A stretch of 64,000 bases of DNA, from assembly GCA_002840095.1 (NCBI GenBank), contig PGZL01000003.1, forward strand, positions 157,250 to 221,249, given 5' to 3'. This document shows, piece by piece, positions 13,617 through 21,156 of the stretch. Positions within the stretch are counted from its first letter, which is position 1. Each line of letters starts with the position of its first letter. The DNA is from Gammaproteobacteria bacterium HGW-Gammaproteobacteria-1. GTDB taxonomy: Bacteria > Pseudomonadota > Gammaproteobacteria > Thiohalomonadales > Thiohalomonadaceae. Below the pieces are notes generated by a model. It saw only the letters and a list, made by a program, of their open reading frames with translations, had not been told where the DNA came from and did not search any database. A program made the translations under genes and the position numbers.

Positions 13617-13991
13617 ATGGCACGGGAATTCAGTCGCAGCCGGCGTGTGGGCGAGCAGATGCAGCGCGAGCTGGCGCTGCTCATCCAGCGCGAGCTGAAG
13701 GATCCCCGCCTGGGGATGATCACCGTCTCCGGCGTGGAAGTGACGCGTGACTTCGCCCATGCCAAGGTGTTCATCACCGTGTTGAGCGACGACGCCGGGC
13801 AGGTGGCCCAGTCCCTGGAGGGACTGCGCCACGCCGCCGGATTCCTGCGTCGCGAGCTGGGCCGCCGCATGCAGCTGCGCACCATTCCCGAATTGCATTT
13901 CACCCATGACACTTCCGTTGAACGGGGTTCGCGCCTGTCGGCCCTGATCGACCAGGCCGTCGCCGCCGACGGCCCAAAGAAAGACGACTGA
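13617..13991 (+). CDS. rbfA: 30S ribosome-binding factor RbfA
   Basis: 124 residues, single KH-like domain. RbfA binds the 16S 5' helix during late 30S maturation and cold adaptation. Recognisable stretches are RRVGEQMQRELALLIQREL, DPRLGMITVSGVEVTRDFAH and the C-terminal IPELHFTHDTSVERGSRLS. It lies 15 bp after infB and 6 bp before truB. Confidence 0.97.
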   Translation: MAREFSRSRRVGEQMQRELALLIQRELKDPRLGMITVSGVEVTRDFAHAKVFITVLSDDAGQVAQSLEGLRHAAGFLRRELGRRMQLRTIPELHFTHDTSVERGSRLSALIDQAVAADGPKKDD

Positions 13992-13997
13992 GGCACA

Positions 13998-14921
13998 ATG
14001 ACACGTCGCCAGCGCCAGCGGGGCCGTGAGGTCAACGGCATCCTGCTTCTTGATAAGCCCATCGGCATCACCTCCAACGACGCCTTGCAGCAGGTCAAAC
14101 GCCTGTATGACGCGCGCAAGGCCGGCCACACCGGCAACCTCGATCCCATGGCCACCGGCCTGCTGCCGCTGTGCTTCGGCGAAGCCACCAAGGTGTCCGC
14201 CTTCCTGCTCGACGCCGACAAGCATTACCGCGGCACCTGCAAGCTGGGCGTACGCACCAACACCGGCGACGCCGACGGCGAGGCCATCGAAACCCGCCCG
14301 GTGAGCGGCATCACCGAGGAGCGGGTGCGCGAGGTGCTGGCGCAGTTTCACGGCGAAATCGAGCAGATCCCCCCCATGCACTCGGCCATCAAGCACCAGG
14401 GGCAGCCGCTGTACAAGCTGGCACACCAGGGACTGGAGGTGGAGCGGCAGCCGCGCCGCATAACCATTTACGAACTGAATCTGGTGCGTTTCGAGGGCGA
14501 TGAGGTCGAGATCGACGTTCATTGCTCCAAGGGGACCTATATCCGTACCCTGGCGGAGGATATAGGCGCCGCCCTGGGCTGCGGCGCCCACCTGAACCAG
14601 CTGCGCCGCACCCAGGCCGGCCCCTTCGCCGAATCCGGATCGGTGACCCTGGACCAGCTCAAACAACTGCTGCTGGAAGGCGGGCAGGAGGCCATCGATG
14701 CCCTGCTGCTGCCGGTGGAGGACGCCCTGGCCGGCTGGCCGGCGATCAACCTCAGCGCCAATCTGGCCTACTACGTACGCCAGGGGCAGGCGGTGCAGGT
14801 ATCCCAGGCGCCCAGCAGCGGCCTGGTGCGCCTGTTCGGCCCCGACGGGGATTTCATCGGTGTCGGCCATATCCTGGATGACGGCCGGGTGGGCCCGAAA
14901 CGGCTGTTCCACGCCGCTTAA
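13998..14921 (+). CDS. truB: tRNA pseudouridine-55 synthase TruB
   Basis: 307 residues. TruB makes pseudouridine 55 in the T loop of nearly all tRNAs. The catalytic aspartate is in AGHTGNLDPMATGLLPLCFG (about residues 37-56). Further signatures are NGILLLDKPIGITSNDALQQ and GTYIRTLAEDIGAALG, and a short PUA-like C-terminal domain is present. It is the last gene before the rpsO promoter. Confidence 0.97.
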   Translation: MTRRQRQRGREVNGILLLDKPIGITSNDALQQVKRLYDARKAGHTGNLDPMATGLLPLCFGEATKVSAFLLDADKHYRGTCKLGVRTNTGDADGEAIETRPVSGITEERVREVLAQFHGEIEQIPPMHSAIKHQGQPLYKLAHQGLEVERQPRRITIYELNLVRFEGDEVEIDVHCSKGTYIRTLAEDIGAALGCGAHLNQLRRTQAGPFAESGSVTLDQLKQLLLEGGQEAIDALLLPVEDALAGWPAINLSANLAYYVRQGQAVQVSQAPSSGLVRLFGPDGDFIGVGHILDDGRVGPKRLFHAA

Positions 14922-14935
14922 GTCCGTAATTCTGC

Positions 14936-14965
14936 TTGTTTACTTATCCGGCGCACGGTTAAAAT
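14936..14965 (+). promoter_or_regulatory. Putative sigma-70 promoter of rpsO-pnp
   Basis: TTGTTT (14936-14941), 18-bp spacer, TAAAAT (14960-14965), between truB and rpsO. A separate rpsO promoter at this place is known in E. coli. The leader from about 14972 to 15006 ends with ribosome site TAGGAG (14992-14997). Confidence 0.6.
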
Positions 14966-15006
14966 ACCGCGCTTGAACCTCACCCCAGTTTTAGGAGTTG
15001 TTTTAG

Positions 15007-15276
15007 ATGTCTCTGAACGCCACCCAGAAAGCTGAAATCGTCAAGGATCACGGCAAGGCCACGGCCGACACCGGCTCCGCCGAAGTGCAGATCGCCCTGC
15101 TGTCCGCCCGCATCGACGACCTGTCCGGCCATTTCAAGGAACACACCCACGATCACCACTCGCGCCAGGGTCTGCTGCGCATGGTGAGCAAGCGCCGCAA
15201 GCTGCTCGACTACCTGAAGAACAAGGACGTCGAGCGTTACCGCGCCATCGTTGCCCGCCTCGGCCTGCGTAAGTAA
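15007..15276 (+). CDS. rpsO: 30S ribosomal protein S15
   Basis: 89 residues, the standard S15 length. S15 binds the 16S central domain (helices 20-22) early in 30S assembly. The S15 signature from about residue 40 onwards ([20 protein letters not shown]) is intact. In E. coli S15 represses its own translation through a leader pseudoknot; I could not confirm an equivalent fold here. pnp follows 43 bp downstream. Confidence 0.98.
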   Translation: MSLNATQKAEIVKDHGKATADTGSAEVQIALLSARIDDLSGHFKEHTHDHHSRQGLLRMVSKRRKLLDYLKNKDVERYRAIVARLGLRK

Positions 15277-15319
15277 TCCACGGCGCCACTCCGGCCCCGC
15301 CACCAGAAGGGAATACGAC

Positions 15320-17407
15320 GTGACAGCAGTTGTGAAAGAGTTCAAGTACGGCGATCAAACCGTTCGTCTGGAAACCGGCGAGATTGCACGACAGGCGTCT
15401 GGCGCAGTCATGGTCAGTATGGGCGATACGGTGGTGCTGGTGACCGCGGTGGCCATTGCGGAAGCCGTGGCAGGTAGGGATTTCTTCCCCCTTACCGTCA
15501 ATTACCAGGAGCGTACCTACGCTGCCGGCAAGATCCCCGGCGGTTTCTTCCGCCGCGAGGGCCGTCCGACGGAAAAGGAAACCCTGACCTCCCGCCTGAT
15601 TGATCGCCCGCTGCGTCCGCTGTTCCCCGAAGGCTTTACCAACGAAGTGCAGGTCATCGCCACCGTGGTGTCGCTGGATCCCGAAATCGATCCGGATATC
15701 GCGTCGATGATTGGTGCCTCCGCCGCCGTGTGTCTGGCCGGCGTGCCGTTCAAGGGCCCCATCGGTGCCGCCCGCGTCGGTTACAAGGACGGCCAGTACC
15801 TGCTCAACCCCTCCCTGACCGCCCTGCAGACCTCGGATCTGGACCTGGTGGTGGCCGGTACCGAGAATGCCGTGCTGATGGTGGAGTCGGAAGCGCGTGG
15901 CCTGTCGGAAGAGGTGATGCTCGGTGCGGTGGTCTACGGCCACGAACAGATGCGGACCGTGATCCAGGCCATCCGTGAGCTGGTGAGCGAGGCCAAGGTG
16001 GTACCCTGGAACTGGCAGGCACCGCCGGCCGACACCTCCCTGACGTCCCGCGTTGCTGAACTGGGTGAGGCCGCGTTCAGCGAGGCGTACACGATCAAGG
16101 AAAAGCAGGCGCGCTATACCCGCCTGAACGAAATTCGCAGCGACATCATGACCCGCCTGACCGGCGAGGGCGCCGAGCCCTGCTTCCCGGGCGAGAAGGT
16201 GCGCGTCGCCATCGAGTCCCTCGAATACAACACCGTGCGCGGCAGCATCCTGTCCGGCAAGCCGCGTATCGACGGCCGCGACACCCGCACCGTACGTCCG
16301 ATCACCATACGCAACGGCGTACTACCCCGCACCCACGGTTCCGCCCTGTTCACCCGCGGCGAAACTCAGGCGCTGGTCGTCGCCACTCTGGGCACCGCCC
16401 GCGATGCGCAGGTCATCGACGCCATCGAAGGCGAGCGCAAGGAATCCTTCATGCTGCACTACAACTTCCCGCCGTACTGCGTCGGCGAGACCGGCATGGT
16501 GGGCAGCCCGAAGCGCCGTGAAATCGGCCACGGCCGTCTGGCCAAGCGCGGCGTGCATCCCGTGATGCCGACGATGGAAGACTTCCCCTACACCGTACGT
16601 GTGGTGTCCGAGATCACCGAGTCCAACGGCTCCAGCTCCATGGCTTCCGTGTGCGGCACCAGCCTGGCGCTGATGGATGCCGGCGTGCCCATCAAGGCAC
16701 CGGTTGCCGGCGTGGCCATGGGCCTGATCAAGGAAGGCGACAAGTTTGCCATCCTCACCGACATCATGGGCGACGAGGATCACCTCGGCGACATGGATTT
16801 CAAGGTTGCCGGTACCGAAGCAGGCGTCAACGCGCTGCAGATGGACATCAAGATCGACGGCATTACCCGCGAGATCATGGACATCGCCCTGAAGCAGGCC
16901 CGTGAGGCCCGTCTGCACATCCTCGGCGAGATGAACAAGGTCATCTCCAAGCCGCGCGAGCAGATGTCCGACTTCGCACCGCGCTACGAGACCTTCAAGA
17001 TCAACCCGGACAAGATCCGTGACGTCATCGGCAAGGGCGGCGCCACCATCCGTGCCCTGACCGAGGAAACCGGCACCAGCATCGACATCAGCGACGACGG
17101 CACCGTGAAGATCGCTTCCGTGGACGGCGCCGCCGGCAAGGAAGCCCGTCGCCGCATCGAGCAGCTGACCGCCGACGTGGAAGTGGGCATGGTTTACGAA
17201 GGCCGCGTCGCCAAGCTGATGGACTTCGGTGCCTTCGTCACCATCCTGCCGGGCAAGGACGGTCTGGTGCACATCTCCCAGATCTCCGACGAGCGCGTCG
17301 AGAAGGTGAGCGACAAGCTGGCCGAAGGCGATCTGATCAAGGTAAAGGTACTGGAAGTGGACAAGCAGGGCCGCATCCGCCTTTCCATGAAGGCGCTGGC
17401 GGAATAA
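15320..17407 (+). CDS. pnp: Polyribonucleotide nucleotidyltransferase (PNPase)
   Basis: 695 residues from GTG 15320, with ribosome site AGAAGGGA just before it; the frame is open 23 codons further upstream but that part overlaps rpsO and is not family-like. PNPase degrades RNA 3' to 5' with phosphate and is part of the degradosome. Order: two RNase PH domains (1-~210 and ~305-540) flanking a helical linker, then KH (~550-610, [20 protein letters not shown]) and S1 (~618-690, [18 protein letters not shown]). The active-site stretch [10 protein letters not shown] precedes the KH domain. Confidence 0.97.
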   Translation: MTAVVKEFKYGDQTVRLETGEIARQASGAVMVSMGDTVVLVTAVAIAEAVAGRDFFPLTVNYQERTYAAGKIPGGFFRREGRPTEKETLTSRLIDRPLRPLFPEGFTNEVQVIATVVSLDPEIDPDIASMIGASAAVCLAGVPFKGPIGAARVGYKDGQYLLNPSLTALQTSDLDLVVAGTENAVLMVESEARGLSEEVMLGAVVYGHEQMRTVIQAIRELVSEAKVVPWNWQAPPADTSLTSRVAELGEAAFSEAYTIKEKQARYTRLNEIRSDIMTRLTGEGAEPCFPGEKVRVAIESLEYNTVRGSILSGKPRIDGRDTRTVRPITIRNGVLPRTHGSALFTRGETQALVVATLGTARDAQVIDAIEGERKESFMLHYNFPPYCVGETGMVGSPKRREIGHGRLAKRGVHPVMPTMEDFPYTVRVVSEITESNGSSSMASVCGTSLALMDAGVPIKAPVAGVAMGLIKEGDKFAILTDIMGDEDHLGDMDFKVAGTEAGVNALQMDIKIDGITREIMDIALKQAREARLHILGEMNKVISKPREQMSDFAPRYETFKINPDKIRDVIGKGGATIRALTEETGTSIDISDDGTVKIASVDGAAGKEARRRIEQLTADVEVGMVYEGRVAKLMDFGAFVTILPGKDGLVHISQISDERVEKVSDKLAEGDLIKVKVLEVDKQGRIRLSMKALAE

Positions 17408-17433
17408 GCCGTCGCAGTGACTGTTGTTGCAGA

Positions 17434-17460
17434 GGGGGCCGCAAGGCCCCTTTTGTTTTT
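17434..17460 (+). terminator. Intrinsic terminator of rpsO-pnp
   Basis: Stem GGGGCC / GGCCCC with a GCAA tetraloop (17435-17450), followed by TTTTGTTTTTT. It lies 27 bp after the pnp stop. Confidence 0.92.
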
Positions 17461-17477
17461 TGCAGGTGGGTGATTCC

Positions 17478-18020
17478 GTGGACAGGTTCTATCGATTCAG
17501 CGATTTTTTTGCACCGCATTTGCGCATGACGCTGGCGCTGATCTGCGGCGCCCTGACATTGATGCTGGCATCCCACGCCTCACCGGCGGCGGCCATCCCG
17601 CTGCTGGCGGCAGCGGCCCTGGTGTGGAACTACATACGCGACGGCGGCGTCTGGATCGGTTTCCGTGCCTTCCGCCAGGGCAATCTGCGCCGCGTCCGGC
17701 GCAGCCTGGAAAGCGTGCGCTGGCCGCACCTGCTGTCCCGCAGCAGCCTGGCCTATTACCACTGGCTGCGCGGCGTTCTGGAAGCGGCCGATGGCCGCTT
17801 GCAGGCGGCACGGGTCCATTTGCTGGTGGCGGCCGCCGGGGCGTTGCGGACAGAAAACGATCGCAGCCTGGTGCAGTGTCTGCTGGCGGAACTGGCGCTG
17901 CAGGAAGGCAATCGCACCGTTGCCGCCGAGCACGTCGATCTCGCCAATGCCCTGGCCCACCACGCGGACGTATCACGCATCATCGCCGCACTGCGGCGCC
18001 GGCTCGATGGCCAGGGCTGA
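17478..18020 (+). CDS. Uncharacterised membrane protein with two TM segments and an Arg/Ala-rich helical domain
   Basis: 180 residues from GTG 17478 (GTG 17466 is an alternative). I do not recognise a family. The N-terminus has two hydrophobic segments (residues ~14-30 and ~34-52) in a hairpin. From ~60 onward the protein is helical, with an Arg-rich stretch (FRQGNLRRVRRSLESVRWP) and then pairs of Ala/Leu-rich helices that look like degenerate tetratricopeptide repeats (YYHWLRGVLEAADGRLQAAR; ECLLAELALQEGNRTVAAEH-like). It overlaps the following STAS gene by 14 bp, so the two are translationally coupled and probably act together. Confidence 0.7.
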   Translation: MDRFYRFSDFFAPHLRMTLALICGALTLMLASHASPAAAIPLLAAAALVWNYIRDGGVWIGFRAFRQGNLRRVRRSLESVRWPHLLSRSSLAYYHWLRGVLEAADGRLQAARVHLLVAAAGALRTENDRSLVQCLLAELALQEGNRTVAAEHVDLANALAHHADVSRIIAALRRRLDGQG

Positions 18021-18339
18021 GGCGTGGTGTCGCCGGGACGGCGACAAACTGATCCTCTGCGGCGAATTGACGGTGGCGGACATCGACGGCTTTCATGCGG
18101 AGATCGACGCGCTCGGCCCGCTGCCTGAATGCTTGTCGCTGGAACTGGCCGGGTTCGAGATCGGTGACGGCATGGCCGCCGTGGCGGCCGTCGATGCGGT
18201 ACGCCGGCTGGCGCAGGGACGCCGTCTCGTGCTGCGCAATAGCCCGCAGCTGCTGGCACACAATCTGTATCGCATCGGCGCCCTGGAGGAGGGCAATCTG
18301 CTGGTGGTGGACATGCGCGAGGACGAGCCTTATGGCTAG
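18007..18339 (+). CDS. STAS-domain-like protein
   Basis: 110 residues from ATG 18007, overlapping the end of the upstream gene. The pattern KLILCGELTVADIDGF, then LSLELAGFEIGDGMAAVAAV, then GRRLVLRNSPQLL matches the beta-strand/helix layout of STAS domains (anti-sigma-factor antagonists, MlaB-like proteins). The usual phosphorylatable Ser/Thr after the central strand (D-S-S/T) is replaced by G-D-G in this reading, so it may bind a partner without phosphorylation control. Function unknown. Confidence 0.6.
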   Translation: MARAEAWCRRDGDKLILCGELTVADIDGFHAEIDALGPLPECLSLELAGFEIGDGMAAVAAVDAVRRLAQGRRLVLRNSPQLLAHNLYRIGALEEGNLLVVDMREDEPYG

Positions 18340-18413
18340 TGTGCGGCGGATTGCTTGTTTCAACGGAAACGAATTGACTAAAATCAGTTTTCCGTAATGC
18401 AGGGGCCGCAGCC

Positions 18414-19052
18414 GTGAGCGCAGTCATTCAAACCGCGGATTTCGATCCGGCGACTTTACAACTTCATGCCCGTGAATTGGCGGCGGCGGGGCGTTTTCTC
18501 CACGAACGCGGCTGGGTGCCGGCCACCAGCGGCAATTTCTCCGCCCGCCTGTCGGGGCGGCATGCGGCCATCACCGCGTCCGGACGCCACAAGGGGGCGT
18601 TGACCGAGCAGGACATCATGGTGGTTGATCTGGACGGACGCGCCGTGGATAGCGTCCTGCATCCCTCGGCCGAAACCCGGCTGCACACCATGCTGTATCG
18701 CCGCTTTCCCGACGTCGGCGCCGTGATGCACACCCATTCGATCAATGCCACACTGCTGTCGCGCCGCAGCGGCAATGCGCTGCAGCTGGAAGGCTACGAA
18801 CTGCTCAAGGCCTTTCGCGGCATTACGACCCATGAAACCTGTCTTACCGTGCCGGTGTTCGACAACGATCAGGACATTCCGCGTCTCGCGGCCCAGGTCG
18901 ATCTTTACCTCGACGCCCACGACGCGGTGCATGGTTATCTGATCCGCGGTCACGGCCTTTACACCTGGGGACGCGACGTGGCGGAAACCGTGCGCCACCT
19001 GGAAGCGTTCGAATTCCTGTTTCAGTGTGAACTGCAGCAACAGCGAGGATGA
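18414..19052 (+). CDS. mtnB: Methylthioribulose-1-phosphate dehydratase
   Basis: 212 residues from GTG 18414. MtnB is a class II aldolase-fold, zinc-dependent enzyme that dehydrates methylthioribulose-1-phosphate in the methionine salvage pathway. Typical motifs are visible: ATSGNFSAR near residue 38, [20 protein letters not shown] and the zinc site [10 protein letters not shown]. It is first in mtnB-mtnD-mtnC. A TTGACT hexamer at 18374-18379 may be part of a promoter, but no good -10 box goes with it. Confidence 0.95.
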   Translation: MSAVIQTADFDPATLQLHARELAAAGRFLHERGWVPATSGNFSARLSGRHAAITASGRHKGALTEQDIMVVDLDGRAVDSVLHPSAETRLHTMLYRRFPDVGAVMHTHSINATLLSRRSGNALQLEGYELLKAFRGITTHETCLTVPVFDNDQDIPRLAAQVDLYLDAHDAVHGYLIRGHGLYTWGRDVAETVRHLEAFEFLFQCELQQQRG

Positions 19053-19056
19053 TTGC

Positions 19057-19614
19057 ATGAGCCGTCTGGAGATACGTCGCGCGAACGATGGAGGCGTTGA
19101 AGCCGAGTACACCGATTACGCCACTATTGCTGCCTGCCTGGCCGGGCTGGGTGTGCGTTTCGAGCGCTGGCAGGCAGCGCAGCCGTTGCCCGCCGACGCT
19201 GCGCAGGAGACCGTGCTGGCGGCCTACCGGGAACCGGTCGAACGATTGACGCGCGAATACGGCTTCCAGTCGGTGGATGTCGTGAGCCTGCGTCCCGACC
19301 ATCCGCAAAAGGCGGAGCTGCGCAACAAGTTCCTGGCCGAGCATGTGCACGCTGACTTCGAGGTGCGCTTCTTCGTCGACGGCAGCGGCCTGTTCTACCT
19401 CCATGCCGGCGACAGCATCTATCTGGTGCTGTGCGAGCAGGGGGACCTGATCAGCGTACCGGCCGATACTCCCCATTGGTTCGACATGGGGGAAAATCCG
19501 GACTTCAAATGCATCCGCCTGTTCACCGTCGCCGAAGGGTGGGTGGCGCAGTTCACCGAAAGCGGCATTGCAGAACGATTCCCCAGCTACGACCAGTTTG
19601 TGACAGCGGCATGA
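19057..19614 (+). CDS. mtnD: Acireductone dioxygenase
   Basis: 185 residues from ATG 19057 (MSRLEIRRAND), four bases after the mtnB stop. MtnD is a cupin that oxidises acireductone; with Fe it gives the methionine precursor ketomethylthiobutyrate, with Ni an off-pathway product. The metal ligands are present: HVHADFEVRF (His-x-His and Glu) near residue 97 and the distal His in ADTPHWFDMG. The stop overlaps the mtnC start (ATGA), so the genes are coupled. Confidence 0.96.
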   Translation: MSRLEIRRANDGGVEAEYTDYATIAACLAGLGVRFERWQAAQPLPADAAQETVLAAYREPVERLTREYGFQSVDVVSLRPDHPQKAELRNKFLAEHVHADFEVRFFVDGSGLFYLHAGDSIYLVLCEQGDLISVPADTPHWFDMGENPDFKCIRLFTVAEGWVAQFTESGIAERFPSYDQFVTAA

Positions 19615-20285
19615 TCCGCGCCATCGTCACCGACATCGAAGGCACCACCTCGGCATTGTCGTTTGTAAAGGATGTTCTGTTTCCCTACGCTGCGCGGAAC
19701 ATGGACGCATTTCTGCGCCGCAACGCGCAGCAGCCGGAAGTGGCGGAACAGATCGCGGCGGTGTGCGGTATCGTCGGACGCGAACTCACCCTGGAAGAAG
19801 TGAGCGCGCAGTTGCAGGAGTGGATCGCCGCCGATCGCAAGGTTACGCCGCTCAAGGTATTGCAGGGCATGATCTGGCAGGCGGGCTATGGTAACGGCGA
19901 CTTCACCGGCCATGTCTACGCCGACGCAGCCGGGCGGCTGCGGGCATGGCAGCAGGAAGGACTGCGGCTGTATGTGTTTTCCTCCGGTTCGGTACAGGCG
20001 CAGAAATTGCTGTTTGCCCATAGCGATCACGGTGATCTTACGCCGTTGTTTTCCGGCTATTTCGACACCACCTGCGGCAGCAAGCATGATCCGGCGTCTT
20101 ACCGGTCCATCGCGCAAGCCATCGCGCTGCCGGCGGAGGAAATACTGTTTCTTTCCGATATGCTTATGGAACTTGATGCGGCGCACGCGGCCGGCATGCA
20201 TACCTGCATGCTGGTGCGGGACTCGGCCCCCGGATACCTGGGAGGGCATATGCAGGCGAAGGATTTTGACGGTATAAAGCCCTGA
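19611..20285 (+). CDS. mtnC: Enolase-phosphatase E1 (2,3-diketo-5-methylthiopentyl-1-phosphate enolase/phosphatase)
   Basis: 224 residues from ATG 19611 (MIRAIVTDIEGTTS), overlapping the mtnD stop. MtnC is a HAD-superfamily enzyme that converts diketomethylthiopentyl phosphate to acireductone, the substrate of MtnD. HAD motifs are visible: TDIEGTTSALSF (motif I, Asp8-x-Glu10), VFSSGSVQAQKLLF (motif II), KHDPASY with the following FLSDMLMELDAA (motifs III/IV). mtnA and the last transaminase step are not in the window. Confidence 0.95.
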   Translation: MIRAIVTDIEGTTSALSFVKDVLFPYAARNMDAFLRRNAQQPEVAEQIAAVCGIVGRELTLEEVSAQLQEWIAADRKVTPLKVLQGMIWQAGYGNGDFTGHVYADAAGRLRAWQQEGLRLYVFSSGSVQAQKLLFAHSDHGDLTPLFSGYFDTTCGSKHDPASYRSIAQAIALPAEEILFLSDMLMELDAAHAAGMHTCMLVRDSAPGYLGGHMQAKDFDGIKP

Positions 20286-20301
20286 TTGGAACAGTCCGTG
20301 A

Positions 20302-20319
20302 CGGTGCATCGCTGCACCG
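20302..20319 (+). other. Small perfect hairpin in the leader of the peroxiredoxin-like gene
   Basis: CGGTGCA - TCGC - TGCACCG, a 7-bp perfect stem, 7 bases upstream of the strong AAGGAGG ribosome site at 20327-20333. There is no T tract, so it is not a clear terminator; it may stabilise the message or be chance. Confidence 0.4.
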
Positions 20320-20339
20320 GCTACCCAAGGAGGAATGAC

Positions 20340-20918
20340 ATGTCTCTGACACCGTCCACCATGCAGGAGTTGGGAACCCCGGCCCCGGATTTCTCGCTGC
20401 CCGAGCCGGCCACCGGCGCCACGGTCACCCGCCGGCAGTTTGTCGGCAAGCCGCTGCTGATCGTGTTTACCTGTAATCATTGTCCTTACGTGAAACACAT
20501 CGCCGATGCCTTTGCCGAATTTGCCCGCGAGTATCAGGAACACGGCCTGGCCGTGGTGGCCATCAGCGCCAATGATCCTGCCCATCGCGCCGAGGACGGT
20601 CCTCAATTCATGGCGCGGGAAGCGACGGCGCGCGGCAACCCGTTTCCCTACCTGTACGATGAGAGCCAGGCGGTGGCCAAGGCCTATCGTGCCGCCTGCA
20701 CGCCGGATTTTTTCCTGTACGACGCCGATCACCGCCTGGTTTATCGCGGCCAGTTCGATGACAGCCGGCCCGGCAACACCCTGCCGATCACGGGCGCCGA
20801 TTTGCGTGATGCGGTCAAGGCGGTTCTGGCCGGAATGCCGGTTCCCGACGAACAGCGGCCCAGTATCGGCTGCAACATCAAGTGGAAGCCCGGCAACGAG
20901 CCGGACTACTTCGGCTGA
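20340..20918 (+). CDS. Thioredoxin-fold (AhpC/TSA-like) protein
   Basis: 192 residues from ATG 20340 with an excellent AAGGAGG site. It belongs to a thioredoxin-like family with an N-terminal PAPDFSLPEPATGATV stretch and the active-site-like segment FTCNHCPYVKHI (CxxC as CNHC) near residue 45. No signal peptide is seen, so it is cytoplasmic. The family is widespread and usually annotated only as thioredoxin family or peroxiredoxin-like; the substrate is unknown. The C-terminal SIGCNIKWKPGNEPDYF is typical of the family. Confidence 0.85.
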   Translation: MSLTPSTMQELGTPAPDFSLPEPATGATVTRRQFVGKPLLIVFTCNHCPYVKHIADAFAEFAREYQEHGLAVVAISANDPAHRAEDGPQFMAREATARGNPFPYLYDESQAVAKAYRAACTPDFFLYDADHRLVYRGQFDDSRPGNTLPITGADLRDAVKAVLAGMPVPDEQRPSIGCNIKWKPGNEPDYFG

Positions 20919-20929
20919 GAATTGATATG

Positions 20930-20956
20930 GCACCGCGCACGCTCAGTGCGCGGTGC
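20930..20956 (+). terminator. Putative hairpin terminator after the thioredoxin-fold gene
   Basis: Perfect 11-bp stem GCACCGCGCAC / GTGCGCGGTGC with a GCTCA loop, 11 bp after the stop. No T run follows, so Rho-independent termination would be weak. The rest of 20957-21156 shows no gene. Confidence 0.5.
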
Positions 20957-21156
20957 GCCGCTGTTTGCCGCGCCTTCGTTGCACCCCCACTACCTGTGAC
21001 GTAGACTCAACCCGGAGAGCGGGTCTGCGAAGTATTCCCACTCCTGCCGGATTTGGTGCTGTAACACACGACGTCACCGCACCGGCGATTAAGTGAAGAA
21101 TAATCAAGAAGCCGGTCGTTATCGCAGGCGTGCGGTATAGCAGTGCAGGTACAGTC

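Noticed and set aside
20928..20942. Sigma-54 promoter TGGCAC-N6-CGC upstream of the c-di-GMP gene.
   Set aside because: The GG and GC spacing fits but the -12 part is ACGC rather than TTGC, and the bases are accounted for by the 11-bp hairpin at 20930-20956.
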